Positions 36,128 through 48,458 are shown, counted from the stretch's first letter. The stretch: 64,000 nucleotides of DNA from Panax quinquefolius (GCA_020205615.1 CM035170.1:10038311-10102310); one strand, 5' to 3'. Program-made: numbers and translations. Notes: a model not told the origin generated them from the letters alone.

Positions 36128-36552
36128 GACAGATTATTCCAATAGAATAATAAAGAATGGAATAACAGAAGAATTCACCAGGCGTGCATAATTCGCACAA
36201 ACAGGTTATTCCAACATAATAATAAAGAATGGAACCAGGTCATGCGTAACCCGCACAAACAAGATATTCCAACAGAATAATAAAGAATGGAACCAGGTCA
36301 TGCGTAATCCGCACAGACAGGATGTCAACAGAATAATAAAGAATGGAATCAGGTCATGCGTAATCCGTACAAACAGGATGTTCCAACAGAATAATAAAGA
36401 ATGGAACCAGGTCATGCGTAATCCGCACAGATAGGATGTTCCAACAGAATAATAAAGAATGGAATAACAATAGATTTCACCAGGCATGCGATAGACCGCA
36501 CAGACAGGTTATTCCAACAGAATAATAAAGAATGGAATAACAACCCTTACGA
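36128..36552 (-). repeat. Tandem array inside B 5' LTR
   Basis: About seven units of 54 to 75 bp built on ttccaacagaataataaaga and aggtcatgcgtaa. The number and order of units differ from the 3' LTR array at 25425-25790. Confidence 0.85.
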
Positions 36553-36770
36553 GTATTGAAAAAAAATAACTCTCTTCATGAATACGAAAGAATAATACCC
36601 CTTACCTTAAAAAGAAGAGTATTCCGACTGGTAGGGCGAGGATATTCTTGAAGAAAACTTATACTGTTTTCTATGCTCAAAACTTCTTAAAACTCTAAAG
36701 AAATACGTTCAAGAATATAGAAGAAGAATTCTCTGAATTTTTGGTGTGATTTTCAATTATAACTAAGCAT

Positions 36771-36779
36771 CTATTTATA
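36771..36779 (-). promoter_or_regulatory. TATA box of B 5' LTR
   Basis: Minus strand tataaatag at the position shared by all promoter-bearing LTRs of this family. It would drive element B's genomic RNA. Confidence 0.65.
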
Positions 36780-39221
36780 GGAGAATGGAAATGATACTAT
36801 CTTGCATGATCTATGCGATAAAATATAATATATTCTATTTATAATCAAATAAAACAAAACTTTATAAAAAGTATTACATTTTATATAAAAAGTTTTTACT
36901 ATCTGCAAACACTATGCACGAGCACTTATGCGTAAGAAAATATAATATATTTTATTTAAAATCTAATAAAACAAATAACTTTATAAAAGTATTCATTTTA
37001 TATAAAAAGATTTTACTATCTGAACACTATACGCAGTACTATGCATAATAAAATAGTATATTCTATTTATAATCAAATAAAACAAAACTTTATAAAAAGT
37101 AATCTATTTTATATAAAAAGTTTTCTGTTTTATTACATTTATAATAATAATAAAATAAACTTTATCACCATTATTATAATTCACAATATTAATCGACCAG
37201 GTCGTTCCCAGGAAAGAGGGAGATTTCCAATAAGGATTTCTCCTTATTGGCGGGCAATTAGGTGACCAAACCTCTCCTTGACAAAACTTCTAGACATCGT
37301 TAATATTGAAAATAATAATATTAATAACTTTGTCGTCTCAATTATTGATTTAATAATATATAAAATATTAACAATAATTGAATCAAATAACGTGAGATAC
37401 TATGCAGCAATTACTGTAACAATAATTGAACAAAACTTAGTAACTTCTCACGTAAGCATCAATAATCATTACTGGTATTACTCTTATGCAACCATGCATA
37501 TTCTTGTACTTTTAACTTTAAGATTGTTTCAACAATTAACAGTAAAACTTCCGTCGTTATTTTCATAAAGTATTTTTGTCGTTTTCTCAATCCGACAATA
37601 ATTCCGTTGTGGGGTCCACTAATGATTGTGCCATTGTACGAATATTCCCTGTTAAAACAAATATTCCCCGATCAATCGAATATTATATAACAACTTGCTT
37701 ATTTTGCAAAATTTATAAATATTACCCACAACTATAACATTATATCAAATTCATTCCATAATATTCAAAAATGATATTTATAGAAAAATCATCTTTATTC
37801 ATAAAAGTTGGGGTCTTACAGCTTACGCTGAACTGCTCATTCCAAATTCTATATAAAACATAAGGAAATAACACATACACCAATTAGTCATTTACTTGAC
37901 TTACTCATTAGTTTATTTAACTTTACTTCTTAAGGTTTACGTTCTTGTAATCTAAGTTTACGTGACCAACTTTCTTCTACCGCTTTATGGCTTCATGACA
38001 TACGGAGATGTCTTATTCATACATTCATCATCTTTAATGATTTACATTCTTATCTTCTTATTATAATATTTCTAGGACTCAGTACACATCGCGTCTTTTC
38101 TAGTAGTCCATATGGTACTCTGAGTGGTTTCCCATAAATAACCAACATATAAGTTCCCGTCTCATCTACACTACCCATAACAGTGAGTTAGATTGGTTTC
38201 CAGTTTCGTATATACCTTCGCTCTCTGAAGGATTTGTTTAGCCCATCTCTTGTATGTCAACCATCAAAGATTACAATTGTAATACAACCTAAATTTATCT
38301 CAACCTATCCGAACTTATTCGTATCTTACAACGTCCGGTTCATTCGACTCGTAACGTTATCCAAGTTATAAATACTAACTCGGCTTCTTAACGTTATACA
38401 CTATTATCTTTAATTCCGTTTCTTCCTTATTGATTACCTTACAGTAAAACCATACACGGAGTATAGGTTCTGCCCGTTTAATATTCTCTTACACTCACCC
38501 TCACGTCGGCTAAAGTGTTTAACGCTTACTTCATTCTAACATTCTCTATCCGACTCACCCTCGAACTTTCATTAATCTCAATACCATTCATTATGGCTTT
38601 CCTTGATAAATCATATCTTACTTACTACCTTCATTAACGTCTAAGTCATACAACCAATGTATACTTAGAACGTTCGTCCGACACGAATACGATTCACGAG
38701 AATTATTTACGTATTCTGCGTTCATGTTGTTCGTCTCTTAATTTCTCATTCAACCTTTACTCAAGGTATTAATCGCTTTTAATCGTTATCCATCCCATGA
38801 ACCCCATGTTCATTATTCTTTCTTAACGTCGAAGCCATACGGTTCGTTGTATGCTAAGACCGATCGTTCATCGCAACAGCGTTGCGTTCATAACGTCTAA
38901 ACGCTTTACACTTAACTTTCATAATGACATCATAACATCAGAATGTTATACATCACCCTTGCCACTCAACGTCTAAGGAATCACAATCATAGTAATCCCC
39001 CATGTTCGTTTTATCGTGACTACAGTCCCCGTATATCGGTTACGTAATCAGCGTTTAAATACTTTATCTTTTAATCGTGTTCAATCTTTGCGGTCAACCT
39101 TTAATAAAGGTTTAAGTCACTTAATTAAGTGTTACTTTAGGCGAACCATATGTTATTTATCTTCCCTTACACTTCCCCAAGAGTTGAGCAGTTAAAAGCT
39201 CTTTTCTGGGCCTTTCCCATA

Positions 39222-39316
39222 CCCCCGCCCCGGCGGGGTTTACACTCTAAAATAGCCTGCCCCGGCGGGCCTCACTTCTACTAATGAATTAAGTATTTCT
39301 GCCCTGGCGGGGGTCC
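39222..39316. repeat. Three GC-rich palindromes in C LTR
   Basis: cccccgccccggcgggg (39222-39238), gcctgccccggcgggc (39255-39270) and gccctggcgggggtccc (about 39301-39317). Each can form a short strong hairpin. They stand out sharply in an LTR that is otherwise about two-thirds A and T. Confidence 0.8.
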
Positions 39317-40351
39317 CTTCTGATCTTGCTTTTCTTCTAAGTCTTTTAAATGCTTGAGACACTTACTTTGAAATCCCATAACTTCTTCATTATAACTCGG
39401 AACGAGGTCATTCCAAAGCCATTTTATTCCTTATCTTACGTACTTCAATTTCCCCCAGACATAAATTTATTTTGTATCCGTTAACATGCTATTTGGTTGG
39501 CTTAAATTTCATTACTCGATCGTTTTATGTTATTAACGTTCTTCGTCCGTTCGTCCGTAATTTGGTCATCCGAACTCGGAACTCGCTCGTTCTTGAGTCC
39601 ACGACTCATGTTTTCTACGTTCTCTTACTTTCTTATGAAACCCTACTCATTCAGGTTCATTTACACACTTTCTATTTCTCGTTCATCTTTTATGAAATTT
39701 TCTCCATAACTTCGTTATAGCTAAGTTCAATCCGTTCTTCATGAACGTTTCTACCGTTCCTAACCAATCAATAAGCAACTAACTTATACACGATGGTTTT
39801 AAACTTCTCCATCGGCAATAATTATACTACGATGGTTTTAAATTTGTTCATCAACAACGTTCTTCATGTTCTTCGCGTGTTCTTCGCGTTCTTCATTCGT
39901 TCTTCATTTTTAATCGATATTTTGATTACGATTTCACTTTTCCTTGGAATTTGATGTTATAAAACATCATTCCTTACTAATTTCACCGAATAATTCATAT
40001 GATACATTCGGATCGTTCAAATTCATTATGAATCTTATACTTCCCTAAGAAGTTTATAAACTAAACTTCTAATTCTTATTTCTTCATTTTCTCATTATTT
40101 CAACCATATGAAATCATTCTTAACATATTTTACTTCTTATTCTCGTTAAGCTATATTTTTAACATATAAAAATTAAAGAAAATTCACTTAGGTTTTGGTT
40201 TCGGATTACCTCTCTCCTTTAATCTTCCTTCGTTGGACAAAGTGTGCACTCGGGCTAGCTTTTCCTCTTCTTCTTTCTCTTCATCCGAACTCTCTCTCTC
40301 TCTCAAGTGTTGGAAAAAATTTCATTAACCAACAAATGAGCTAAAGTTCAC

Positions 40352-40361
40352 CTTTTATAGA
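40352..40361 (-). promoter_or_regulatory. TATA box of C LTR
   Basis: Minus strand ctataaaagg followed by tgaactttagctcatttg. The location about 750 bases into the LTR from its 5' edge is plausible for a promoter. Confidence 0.5.
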
Positions 40362-41100
40362 TTTTCAAGGCTAGGGGCATTTTAGTCATTTCACCCCAAC
40401 CTCCTTACTATTCACACCTCCTTAAGCCACCTCCTTATTATTCATGAAGCTTCCCTTGGAAGCTTTGTGCTTTCGTCTTGCGAAATTCGTCCGACAGTTT
40501 GAAAAACTGCGATTCTCGGAATCCAAATATTTTTGGATATTTCGTCTTTCCTCTACAGCCTAACTTTTACGCATTCTTCGGAACTCTGAAAAACTGAAAA
40601 ACACTTTTTGACATTAAGCGTTTTTCTTCACGTTTTCCCCTAACGTAGTTAAACGAATAAAAAGTACATGACAATACTTTTCGTCGTTTTTATTTCGTTC
40701 AATTTTTGCACGTTTTTTGAGAAAACTTTTATCGCTTACTTAACTTTTTACGATATATTATCGTCAAATCTTTCGACGGAATGTCATTTCGACATACCGA
40801 ACTCTCGGAAAGGCTTAGGTTATTTAAACCCTAACCCTTAGGTTTCGTCGGGTATATAATGCCTATTTCGACTTTTTCCCCAGAAATATTTTTGTTCCCG
40901 AAAATATTTTATTTTTGTCTTGAAAATTCTTACTCGTTCAGTCTAGCTTGTAGCCAGAATCCTCTCGTATTATAATCATCCTAGGTTCTAGAACGATTAA
41001 TAAACACATAGCACATAATATTATTAATAAAAATTCATTTTATTAATAACTTATTCTTTAAACTTAAATTCTGGACAAACCGAATTTTTGGGTTGTCACA

Positions 41101-42900
41101 TTCTTCTCTCCTTATAAAAATTCCATCCTTGGAATTTCTTAAAACCAAACCCTTACCCGGGTCCTCATATTCTCCCCTTCTTCACAGAATTTCGTCCTCA
41201 AAATTTTAGCTTAATCTTTTTCTCAACTTCTCTTCAAAGAAGTTCTTATCTTTCAAACATTCCCTAATCTTCATAACTTATCAAGAATTACGAAGTAGAA
41301 TGAATAATGAGGAACATAAGGATTCCTTTAAAACATTTCATTTTTGCTGAGGGGTCAAATCGACCATGAACTCTTACTAGGTTTAACAGCATTTCGCCAT
41401 AAATCTTTCTACCACGGTCAGTTTATAATCACCAAGAATGTAAACTACCTCTTCCATACGTAGGCGATCAACCCATCGTATAACCCCATTTCAGGGTATG
41501 TTCACCTCAAACTTAATCATTAGATTTTGCACCAAAACAATTTGGTTCAACATAACTCTTCAAAGAAAGCTTGATTTTCTTATAACATGACATACCATTT
41601 GTCTAGCCAAATCAAATAGCTTAGACCATACCAATAAATTGGGCATCAACTTGAAACATTCGTCTAGTCAAATCAATTGACATCGACTACTTCTTTTAAA
41701 TTCTTTTATAATACATCAAAACGTTGCATGACGTCATGATACCGCACTTTTTACAGTACATTGAGGACTTTGTTAGTTTATGACTTCGTCATTATACATC
41801 ATACCATAGCGGGTTGTTGATCCTAAGATCACATCCAAAACATGGTTCAATTGCATTAATAACTCCATCCTTTTACCATCATTTCATCAAATGCACTGAT
41901 GCTATAAAATTCATTTTGATATTTCAAATCAATTTCTGTCTAGCCGAAACAATTAGCATAGACATACCAAGAATATTTCTTTTAAAATCTATTGGTTCCA
42001 AAATTTGAACCAATTATTTCATTTTCAACCGCACACATAAGCACGATTTCAATAAATTTTGAAATCTAACATAGCTAGATAACTTGGAATATCCTATTTC
42101 TCCATCTTCCTTCATTGTCTTACTTGTGACAATACTGAATCTTCTCTAGCACCTTCAATGCTAAGTCTACTGAAAATACTTACTTTCAGTCTAAACAATC
42201 CTATACCTTAGTATAGTCCATCGACTTACCACACTTTATGTGTTTAGGAACTTTCCACAACCATATGTGTTTAAGAACTTGCCTTCGCAATATGTAATCC
42301 AAGAATAAATCAAGGACTATCCATATTCTTAGGGCTCAGAAACATAGCATATATATAACTACGAGTCACAAACTTTTCATAAGTATGAGTTTCAAGAACT
42401 CGCACTTATCTTAACATTCTCTACCTATCAAGTATATACATGAGAAAAGATTCACCTTCTCGTCATATACATATTGATAGCGCGACATACTATTCCAATG
42501 ATTATCACTATAATGAGGTAAATAGTTGTTATACCGAAGCACAAACCTCTGCCCATACAAAGGTTCATACAACTCAGCTATCACATGAGTCCTCAATCGA
42601 AATCTTAGAACTTCTTACTTTCTCTTTACGTAATACTAATTTTCTTTAATTCGTATGCTAACCTTTACAACTCAAGCTGAGTTCTTCTTCCCGTACTAAT
42701 TTATAGTACCATTCACTTATAGCATTAGCTATAAATCATCCATCGTTTAACATAACAACTATTATTACGATTTACTATGATCACGTGGTGATCATCTTCC
42801 TGAATCGTTTAACTCAACGATTTTCTTATCCTTCTCTCAACGATTATAGCCTTAGGTACTCATACCTAAGGTTTATAACCTATCAGCTCTGATACCAACT
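41101..42900 (-). mobile_element. Element C internal region, no recognisable genes
   Basis: About 1.8 kb between the two C LTRs. A polypurine tract (minus strand ataaggagagaagaa, 41101-41115) abuts the left LTR and an iMet primer site (42885-42897) abuts the right one, so both replication signals are present. I find no gag or pol motif in any frame; the open frames of 60 to 70 codons look random. Short repeats of tagccaaatcaaatagct type recur near 41618, 41676 and 41940. This fits a non-autonomous large retrotransposon derivative (LARD-like). Confidence 0.75.
42885..42897 (-). other. Element C primer binding site (tRNA-iMet)
   Basis: Minus strand tggtatcagagct, three bases from the LTR start at 42901. 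Perfect match to the initiator tRNA-Met complement. Confidence 0.9.
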
Positions 42901-43476
42901 TGTAATGCCCCAAAATTCGGTCTATTTTCTCACCCAAAATCCGTACGTCACGATTCCATCTCTTTCCAAACATACATCATTATATAGCTAAATATAACAA
43001 CATACATTCTCAAATCCCAGGTTCTAATACCTTATAACCTTATCCATTACAAATAATGATAATTAAATTATTAATTCTTTACATCTTATAAGAGTGACTT
43101 TCATCCGCTACAAAGGATACATAACAGTTCATTAAACTAGTCTATAGTTTAATTACACTATTCTACATTACAAGTCTTGGCTTGTTCTTCACGCTCATTC
43201 ACATCTTGAATGAAACTTAAATCGCCCGATACCGTCGACTTGATCTTTACGGGATCCTTAAGTTCTTTCTAACATCGTTCGCTGAAAATGTTTTTATTTT
43301 AAACAAGTGTGAGCATTCAATTGCCCAACAAGTCATAGCACTTGAACAAACAACTTCAAGAATCTAAACATTCTTTTAAGACTTCAATAACCGAACAAAG
43401 GTTATGAATCAGCTTGAACAATAATATCATTTTAAAACATTCGTCACATACTCTTTGAACTAATTTCATTCTTCTA
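42901..43476 (-). repeat. Element C 5' LTR, truncated
   Basis: Starts tgtaatgccccaaaattcgg and follows 23425-24010 closely, but stops at ttcattcttctac after 576 bases, where LTR D resumes. About 3.6 kb of LTR, including its promoter, is missing on this side. Confidence 0.85.
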
Positions 43477-44899
43477 CAAGTCTAACTGCAGCGGAACAAG
43501 CAAAATATTAGAAGAGTTAAGTAGAGCATAATATCGACTATCTTCTATGATTTAAAAGTTCATCATCAATATTTTATCACTGTAACACAGCTCAATAAAT
43601 AATCCACATCATCGAATTATCCATGCACTACGGGCCAATGATATTCGTTAGTATCACATCCATGAATTATCCATGCACTACGGGCCAATGATATTCATTA
43701 TTATCACATCCACAAATTATTCATGCACTACGAGCCAATGATATTCGTTATTATCACCAGTGGTCATGATCATGCCAACAACTGTCCATCAATGCACTAC
43801 GGGCCAATGAGGACTTTTACCACATCATTTGTAACATTACAGGTCATGATTATACCGATACATAGTCATAATCATACCAATCAACATTCCATCTATGCAC
43901 TACGGGCCAAATATGACTTTCATCACAATATAAGCATGAGGATGATGATAATTATATAAGAATTCAATAAAGTGAAAGTTAGGATAAATTTTAAAGATTT
44001 ATAATTCAATTTATCCAGAATTCAATAATGTCTAAATTGTCAACATGATACTGCTTTGTGGAGTAAAATTCAAGAATAATATTGTATCAAAAATAATTTG
44101 GACAGAAAAGAAATTAATTTTTGTCATGAATAGTACCCAGGGTGAATAGTACCTGAGTGAATAGTACCATATGAATAGTACCCCGACATAAAAAGATTAA
44201 AATTTAACAAAAATGTTCAGAAAAATATTCTTGTGAAAAGATACTAGATGAAGTACAAATTTCAAGGATATTCTACTAATTTCAAGGAGTATAAAAGCAA
44301 TACGTATCAATATGAGTGTAGAATTCAGAATCTGAAACAAAATAATATTACTTACATACTACAAAGTATGGAAGAAAATATTATTTCTTACGAATATTGA
44401 ATTAAAATAATATCCCTTAAGACTGTTGAACGAAAATAATATTCCTACGAATATTGAACGAAGATAATATTCCTTACGAATATTGAACGAAAATAATATT
44501 CCTTACGAATACGAAAAATAATATCGTAAGCGAATATTAAATAAATAATACCCCTTACCTCAAAAAGAGAGCAATTCTGACTGGTATAGCGGGGATATTT
44601 TTAAAGAAAATTTGCACTATTTTCTACACTCAAAGATTTCTTAAACTCTAAAGAAATACGTTCAATATTATAGAAGAAGAATTCTCTGATTCTGATGTGA
44701 TTTTCATTTCTAAACTGAGCATCCTATTTATAGGAGAATGACAGGATACTATTTGAAAATAAAAATCACGGACCAAAAGTAATAATTCACGGGCGAACGA
44801 ATTCTTCTAAAACATTAAAAAAATTGATTTTACTATGTTGCACTATACAACACTCTGCACACACTATGCACAATAAAATATAATATATTCTATTTTACT

Positions 44900-44941
<42 letters not shown>

Positions 44942-45831
44942 TTTACCTTACGACACATTCACCCACATTCACATTCACATGCACACACACACACACATAA
45001 AACTGAGATAACTTTCACCCAACGATTTTAAAAAATGGGTAAGTGGGGGTCCATTCAATAAATCAAATTTACAACAAATACTTCATAAAATACTTCTTTA
45101 TTTATCACAATTCACTGGGCTTCACAAAACACATTTTTAATAACATTCATCATTAATATTATAACTCACAATATTAACAACCAGATCATTCTCAGGAAAG
45201 AGGGGGTTTTCCAATAAGAATTTTTCCTTATTGGCGCGCAATTAGGTGACCAAACCAATTTTCTCAACAGAACTTTCTAAACATTGTTAAAAATGCAAAA
45301 AATAATATGAATAACTTTGTTGTCTCAATTATTGATTTAATAATATAAAATATTAAGCAGATGATATTGTGATAATAATTGAATCAATAATATGAGATAC
45401 TATGCATCAACTACTATTGCAATAATTGAACAAAACTGAGTTACTTCACATGTAAGCATCAATAATCAAAGATATTGCACAATACCGTGTGCTACTATGC
45501 AACCACGCGTATTACTATACTTTTATCACCGGGTATTTTAATAGTTAACGGTAAAACTTTCGCCGTTATTTTTATAAAAAGATATTTATGTCGTTTTCTA
45601 ACTCCGACAGTAATTCTGTTGTGAGATCCACCAATGATTGTGCCGTCGTATGAATATTCCCTGATAAAACGAATATTCTCCGACCAATCGTATATTTTAT
45701 GACAACTTGCTTACTTTGCAAAATTTGTAAATATTACCCACAAGTATAACATTATATCAAATCAATACCTTATTATTCAAAAAGATATTTAGAGAAAATT
45801 AATCTTTATTAATAAAAGTTGGGGTGTTAAA
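43477..45831 (-). repeat. Solo LTR D, second part
   Basis: Starts aagtctaactgcagcggaac, which continues the D sequence interrupted at 23424, as judged against B's LTRs, and ends ttggggtgttaaa. The total D length is about 2.77 kb, equal to B's LTRs. It has short tandem repeats of gtgaatagtacc (44140-44187) and cgaatattgaacgaa (44390-44510), a (TA)n run (44903-44939), a (CA)n run (44981-44997) and a TATA box at 44724-44732. The right flank cgtat (45832-45836) repeats the left flank. Confidence 0.9.
44724..44732 (-). promoter_or_regulatory. TATA box of LTR D
   Basis: Minus strand tataaatag at the family's conserved position, inside cctataaataggatgct. Confidence 0.55.
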
Positions 45832-45836
45832 CGTAT

Positions 45837-47139
45837 GATATGTTATCCCTTTAAACTTCTCAGCCAAGCATTTGAACAGCCACTTCTCATCCACACATTC
45901 AAACAAAATCTAACTCCTTAGATAGCATAAGTGTCATCTTCTACCAATATTCCACCTTTCTTGTCAAACCATAATGCTCACTTCTATCGCCGACAATACT
46001 TCGTTCATCATCTCAGGTGAATACCCCGTCAATATCATTCTTCCTATCAACCAAACCTTTGTTGTAGCCGCCCCAACTACTCAAACAATCCCAACCACAA
46101 CACAATCCATTGCGATGATACCAACCACCAACATTGATATACCAAAACAACATGACCACCTTACTGAAAAAATAATCGCTTTCATCGATAACATCATACC
46201 CCTCCCTTTAACCAGTCTGTCGTCGTTAACACTGTTAATTAATTCCACCCTCGAAACCCCTATTTCACCCATAACTAAAGACCCCTCATCACCTTAGATG
46301 AGCGAGATCGAAGACAGTGAAATGGGTGTTCGGGAATGTTACCTCTCAGAAAAAGCTTACTCCTATATCAACATCAGATCTTCCATATCAGATAGCTTTC
46401 TCCACAATCTGTGATCTTAATACCGGATTTTCAATCAATACAAACTTTGGGATCCAAACTTCATCGAAGTGAATGTATCAATGCTCGAAGGGTGAATGAG
46501 TCATCGTTCCCATATACGCCCTGAGTTATGGAGTAAGGTTCTCTCTTCATGAAATATTCTCTTCATTCATATGCTTTATTGGGATTGAGTTTGAACAATT
46601 AGTGTTGAACTCTTATACTCATTTAATTTGCTTTTTAGCCAACTTTCAAAAATGTGGATTCGAACTCTCCCTAGACTTCTTCTTATCCATATTCACCCTA
46701 GTTTGGTCGAAAGAACCAGGGTATTGCTAATTGAACAAACAACCCGATATACGCATGTGGATGAAATCCCCTTCTAGAAATAAAGGGTGACATTCATACT
46801 GGGTATATATCAAAGGCCTCGACACCAACATATTCTCGAACTAGGACGGACCCTCAAAGAACACCTTCGGGCTTGACTCTACCCCCCATGATCAAGAAGA
46901 AAAGTTTTAAGCCTTCTACGCCCAGATGTCGAAGACATGTTAGTCCTTAAACATGTTATCTCATTAGCATTGGCACTTCAACCACAAACGTAAGTCATAA
47001 ATTTAATATGATATAGTATATGCAAAAATTACCCTTGGCTCTAACTAATTTTATTTGTTCTCAATGACCATCTTCAAGTCGCAACTAACTGCCTAAATTG
47101 GAATGAAACCTTCCATCGATGTCACACCAACTGAATGTT
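45837..47139 (+). pseudogene. Region K: decayed ORF, possibly a plant gypsy-type accessory protein
   Basis: A 107-codon frame (45974-46297) rich in Thr, Ile and Pro has no recognisable domain. Further on, an ATG-less frame (about 46530-46733) reads FSLHEIFSSFICFIGIEFEQ and then TLVWSKEPGYC. Its pattern resembles the conserved part of the 'putative plant transposon/gypsy-type transposon' domain (PF04195), which has a similar FPLHPF...APAQL...NSW block. Frames are broken elsewhere. The identification is by eye and weak. The region may be older host DNA or another retroelement. Confidence 0.3.
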
Positions 47140-48358
47140 AAGGGTGATATGTGAAAATTTTACAAAGTATGTAAGTTGTCATAAAGTATTCGTTGTGTCG
47201 GGAAATATTCGTTTGGTCGGGGAATATTCGTACGACGGTGCAATTATTGGTGGACCCCACAACAGAATAACTATTGAATATAGAAAAAGACAAAAATAAC
47301 CTTTTTTATAAAAGTAACGGAATTTTTTTTACCGTTAAACTGTTGAAATACCTTATGATAAAAGTAAAATAATACGCGTTGTTGCATAGTAGCACACAAT
47401 ATTGCACAATATCTCTGATTATTGATTCTTACGTAAGAAGTCACTCAGTATTTAATAATTGCCACAGTATTTGCTGCATATTATTTCATATTATTGATTC
47501 AATTATTGTCACAATATCATCTGCACAATATTTTATATTATTAAATCAATAATAATAAGTTGTATGTCTTTAGCCCATGGTGCAAAGATGAACTGTTGAT
47601 TATTGATTTTACAGTTGTATGTCTTTGACCCACAGCGCAAAGATTGACTGTTGATTATTGATTTTACAGTTGTATATCTTTTGGCCTGTAGTGCAAAGAT
47701 GAACTGTTGACCATTGATATTACAATTGAATATCTTTAGCCCGTAGTGCAAAGATAGATAATTGATTGGTATGATCATGACCGTTTTTGTTACAGTTAAA
47801 TGTCTTTGGTGTAGGGTGTAAAGACGATATGATTATTGAGTTTCTTTAGCCTTTGTGCCAAGGATATATATTTTTACATTATTATAAACTTAAATTGTGA
47901 ATTTAACTATAATCTTTGGTGGTTCAGGTGAAGTCAGGTGATTAAAGTTTTCTCTGTCTTGAGTACAACAAAGAACTGTTGATAGGTATTACAGGAATAA
48001 AATATTAATGATAGACTTTTAATTTAGAGAAGATAGTAGATATTATGTTCTATTTGACTCTTCTAATGGATTGTTAATTCCACTGCAATTATGGTTGAAC
48101 ACTGTAATCATCTACCATATATTCTAAATATCTGATTTATTACTAACGAATGCATTGATAATTTAATTATCTTTATTCATAATACTCTTTAATGGGCTAT
48201 TGTGCTCACCCTTTTGCTTCACAATTTCTTTCAGGTAATAAGAGTGTAGCTGGGTCGAATGGAGATAACAAGGGAATAGAGTGATAGTCTGTGATTTTTG
48301 AAGTTTCTCAATACATTATAAAACAACATGACAATATATAATTGTATTGAGAACTTAT
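47140..48358 (+). repeat. LTR fragment G (B family)
   Basis: It starts gggtgatatgtgaaaatttt, about 100 bases into the family's LTR, and is collinear with solo LTR S. A large internal deletion at about 47550 removes the promoter and tandem array. It carries its own ~60-bp tandem repeats (about 47553-47830) built on gtagtgcaaagatgaactg, and stops about 150 bases short of the LTR end at gaactta, where fragment H begins. Confidence 0.8.
47553..47830 (+). repeat. ~60-bp tandem repeats in LTR fragment G
   Basis: About five units with gtgcaaagatgaactgttga and ttacagttgtatgtcttt. The core gcccgtagtgcaaagat recurs in LTR E (51320-51450) and, on the other strand, in the B and D LTRs as gcactacgggcc. 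Confidence 0.8.
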
Positions 48359-48458
48359 TGTAAGACCCCAACTTTTCATGAATAAAGATTTAATTTTCTC
48401 TAATTAATATTTTGAATAGTTAGATGTTGATTTGATATATATTTATAATTGTGGGTGA
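48359..48458 (+). repeat. LTR fragment H (B family), first 100 bases
   Basis: Begins tgtaagaccccaacttttc like B's LTR start, then breaks at attgtgggtga, where piece J begins. The rest may lie beyond the window. Confidence 0.8.

Larger units (their letters stand above)
24317..37820 (-). mobile_element. Element B: full-length Tekay-like Ty3/gypsy retrotransposon, minus strand
   Basis: B reads right to left: 5' LTR 35017-37820, iMet primer site, gag, protease, RT, RNase H, integrase, chromodomain, polypurine tract, 3' LTR 24317-27056. An exact 5-bp target duplication (gctta) proves it entered element C's LTR. Its RT is split by solo LTR S (29717-32832). Stops and shifts occur in gag, protease, RT and integrase. 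It belongs to the same family as LTRs D, S, G, H and element E, which share the edges tgtaagacccc and gggggcgtcaca. Confidence 0.95.
35017..37820 (-). repeat. Element B 5' LTR
   Basis: 2,804 bp, starts tgtgacgcccccaaattagg and ends ggggtcttaca on the plus strand. It is followed by the right target duplication gctta (37821-37825). It contains a seven-unit version of the tandem array (about 36128-36552) and a TATA box at 36771-36779. Confidence 0.95.
37826..41100 (-). repeat. Element C 3' LTR, second part
   Basis: It continues C's LTR from the B insertion to ttgggttgtcaca at 41100, giving a total of about 4.2 kb with the part at 23425-24316. It contains three GC-rich palindromes (39222-39316), short direct repeats such as acgatggttttaaa (39790, 39830) and a run of gttcttc/cgttcttc motifs (39860-39905). 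A minus-strand TATA box (ctataaaagg) lies at about 40352-40361. Confidence 0.85.

Noticed and set aside
40825..40845. Interstitial telomere repeat
   Set aside because: aaaccctaaccctta is under two full units and sits inside element C's LTR. At most a telobox-like promoter motif.
45974..46297. 107-codon Thr/Pro-rich frame as a host gene
   Set aside because: No recognisable domain, no supporting splice or promoter context, and it lies beside decayed retroelement sequence. Kept only as part of region K.
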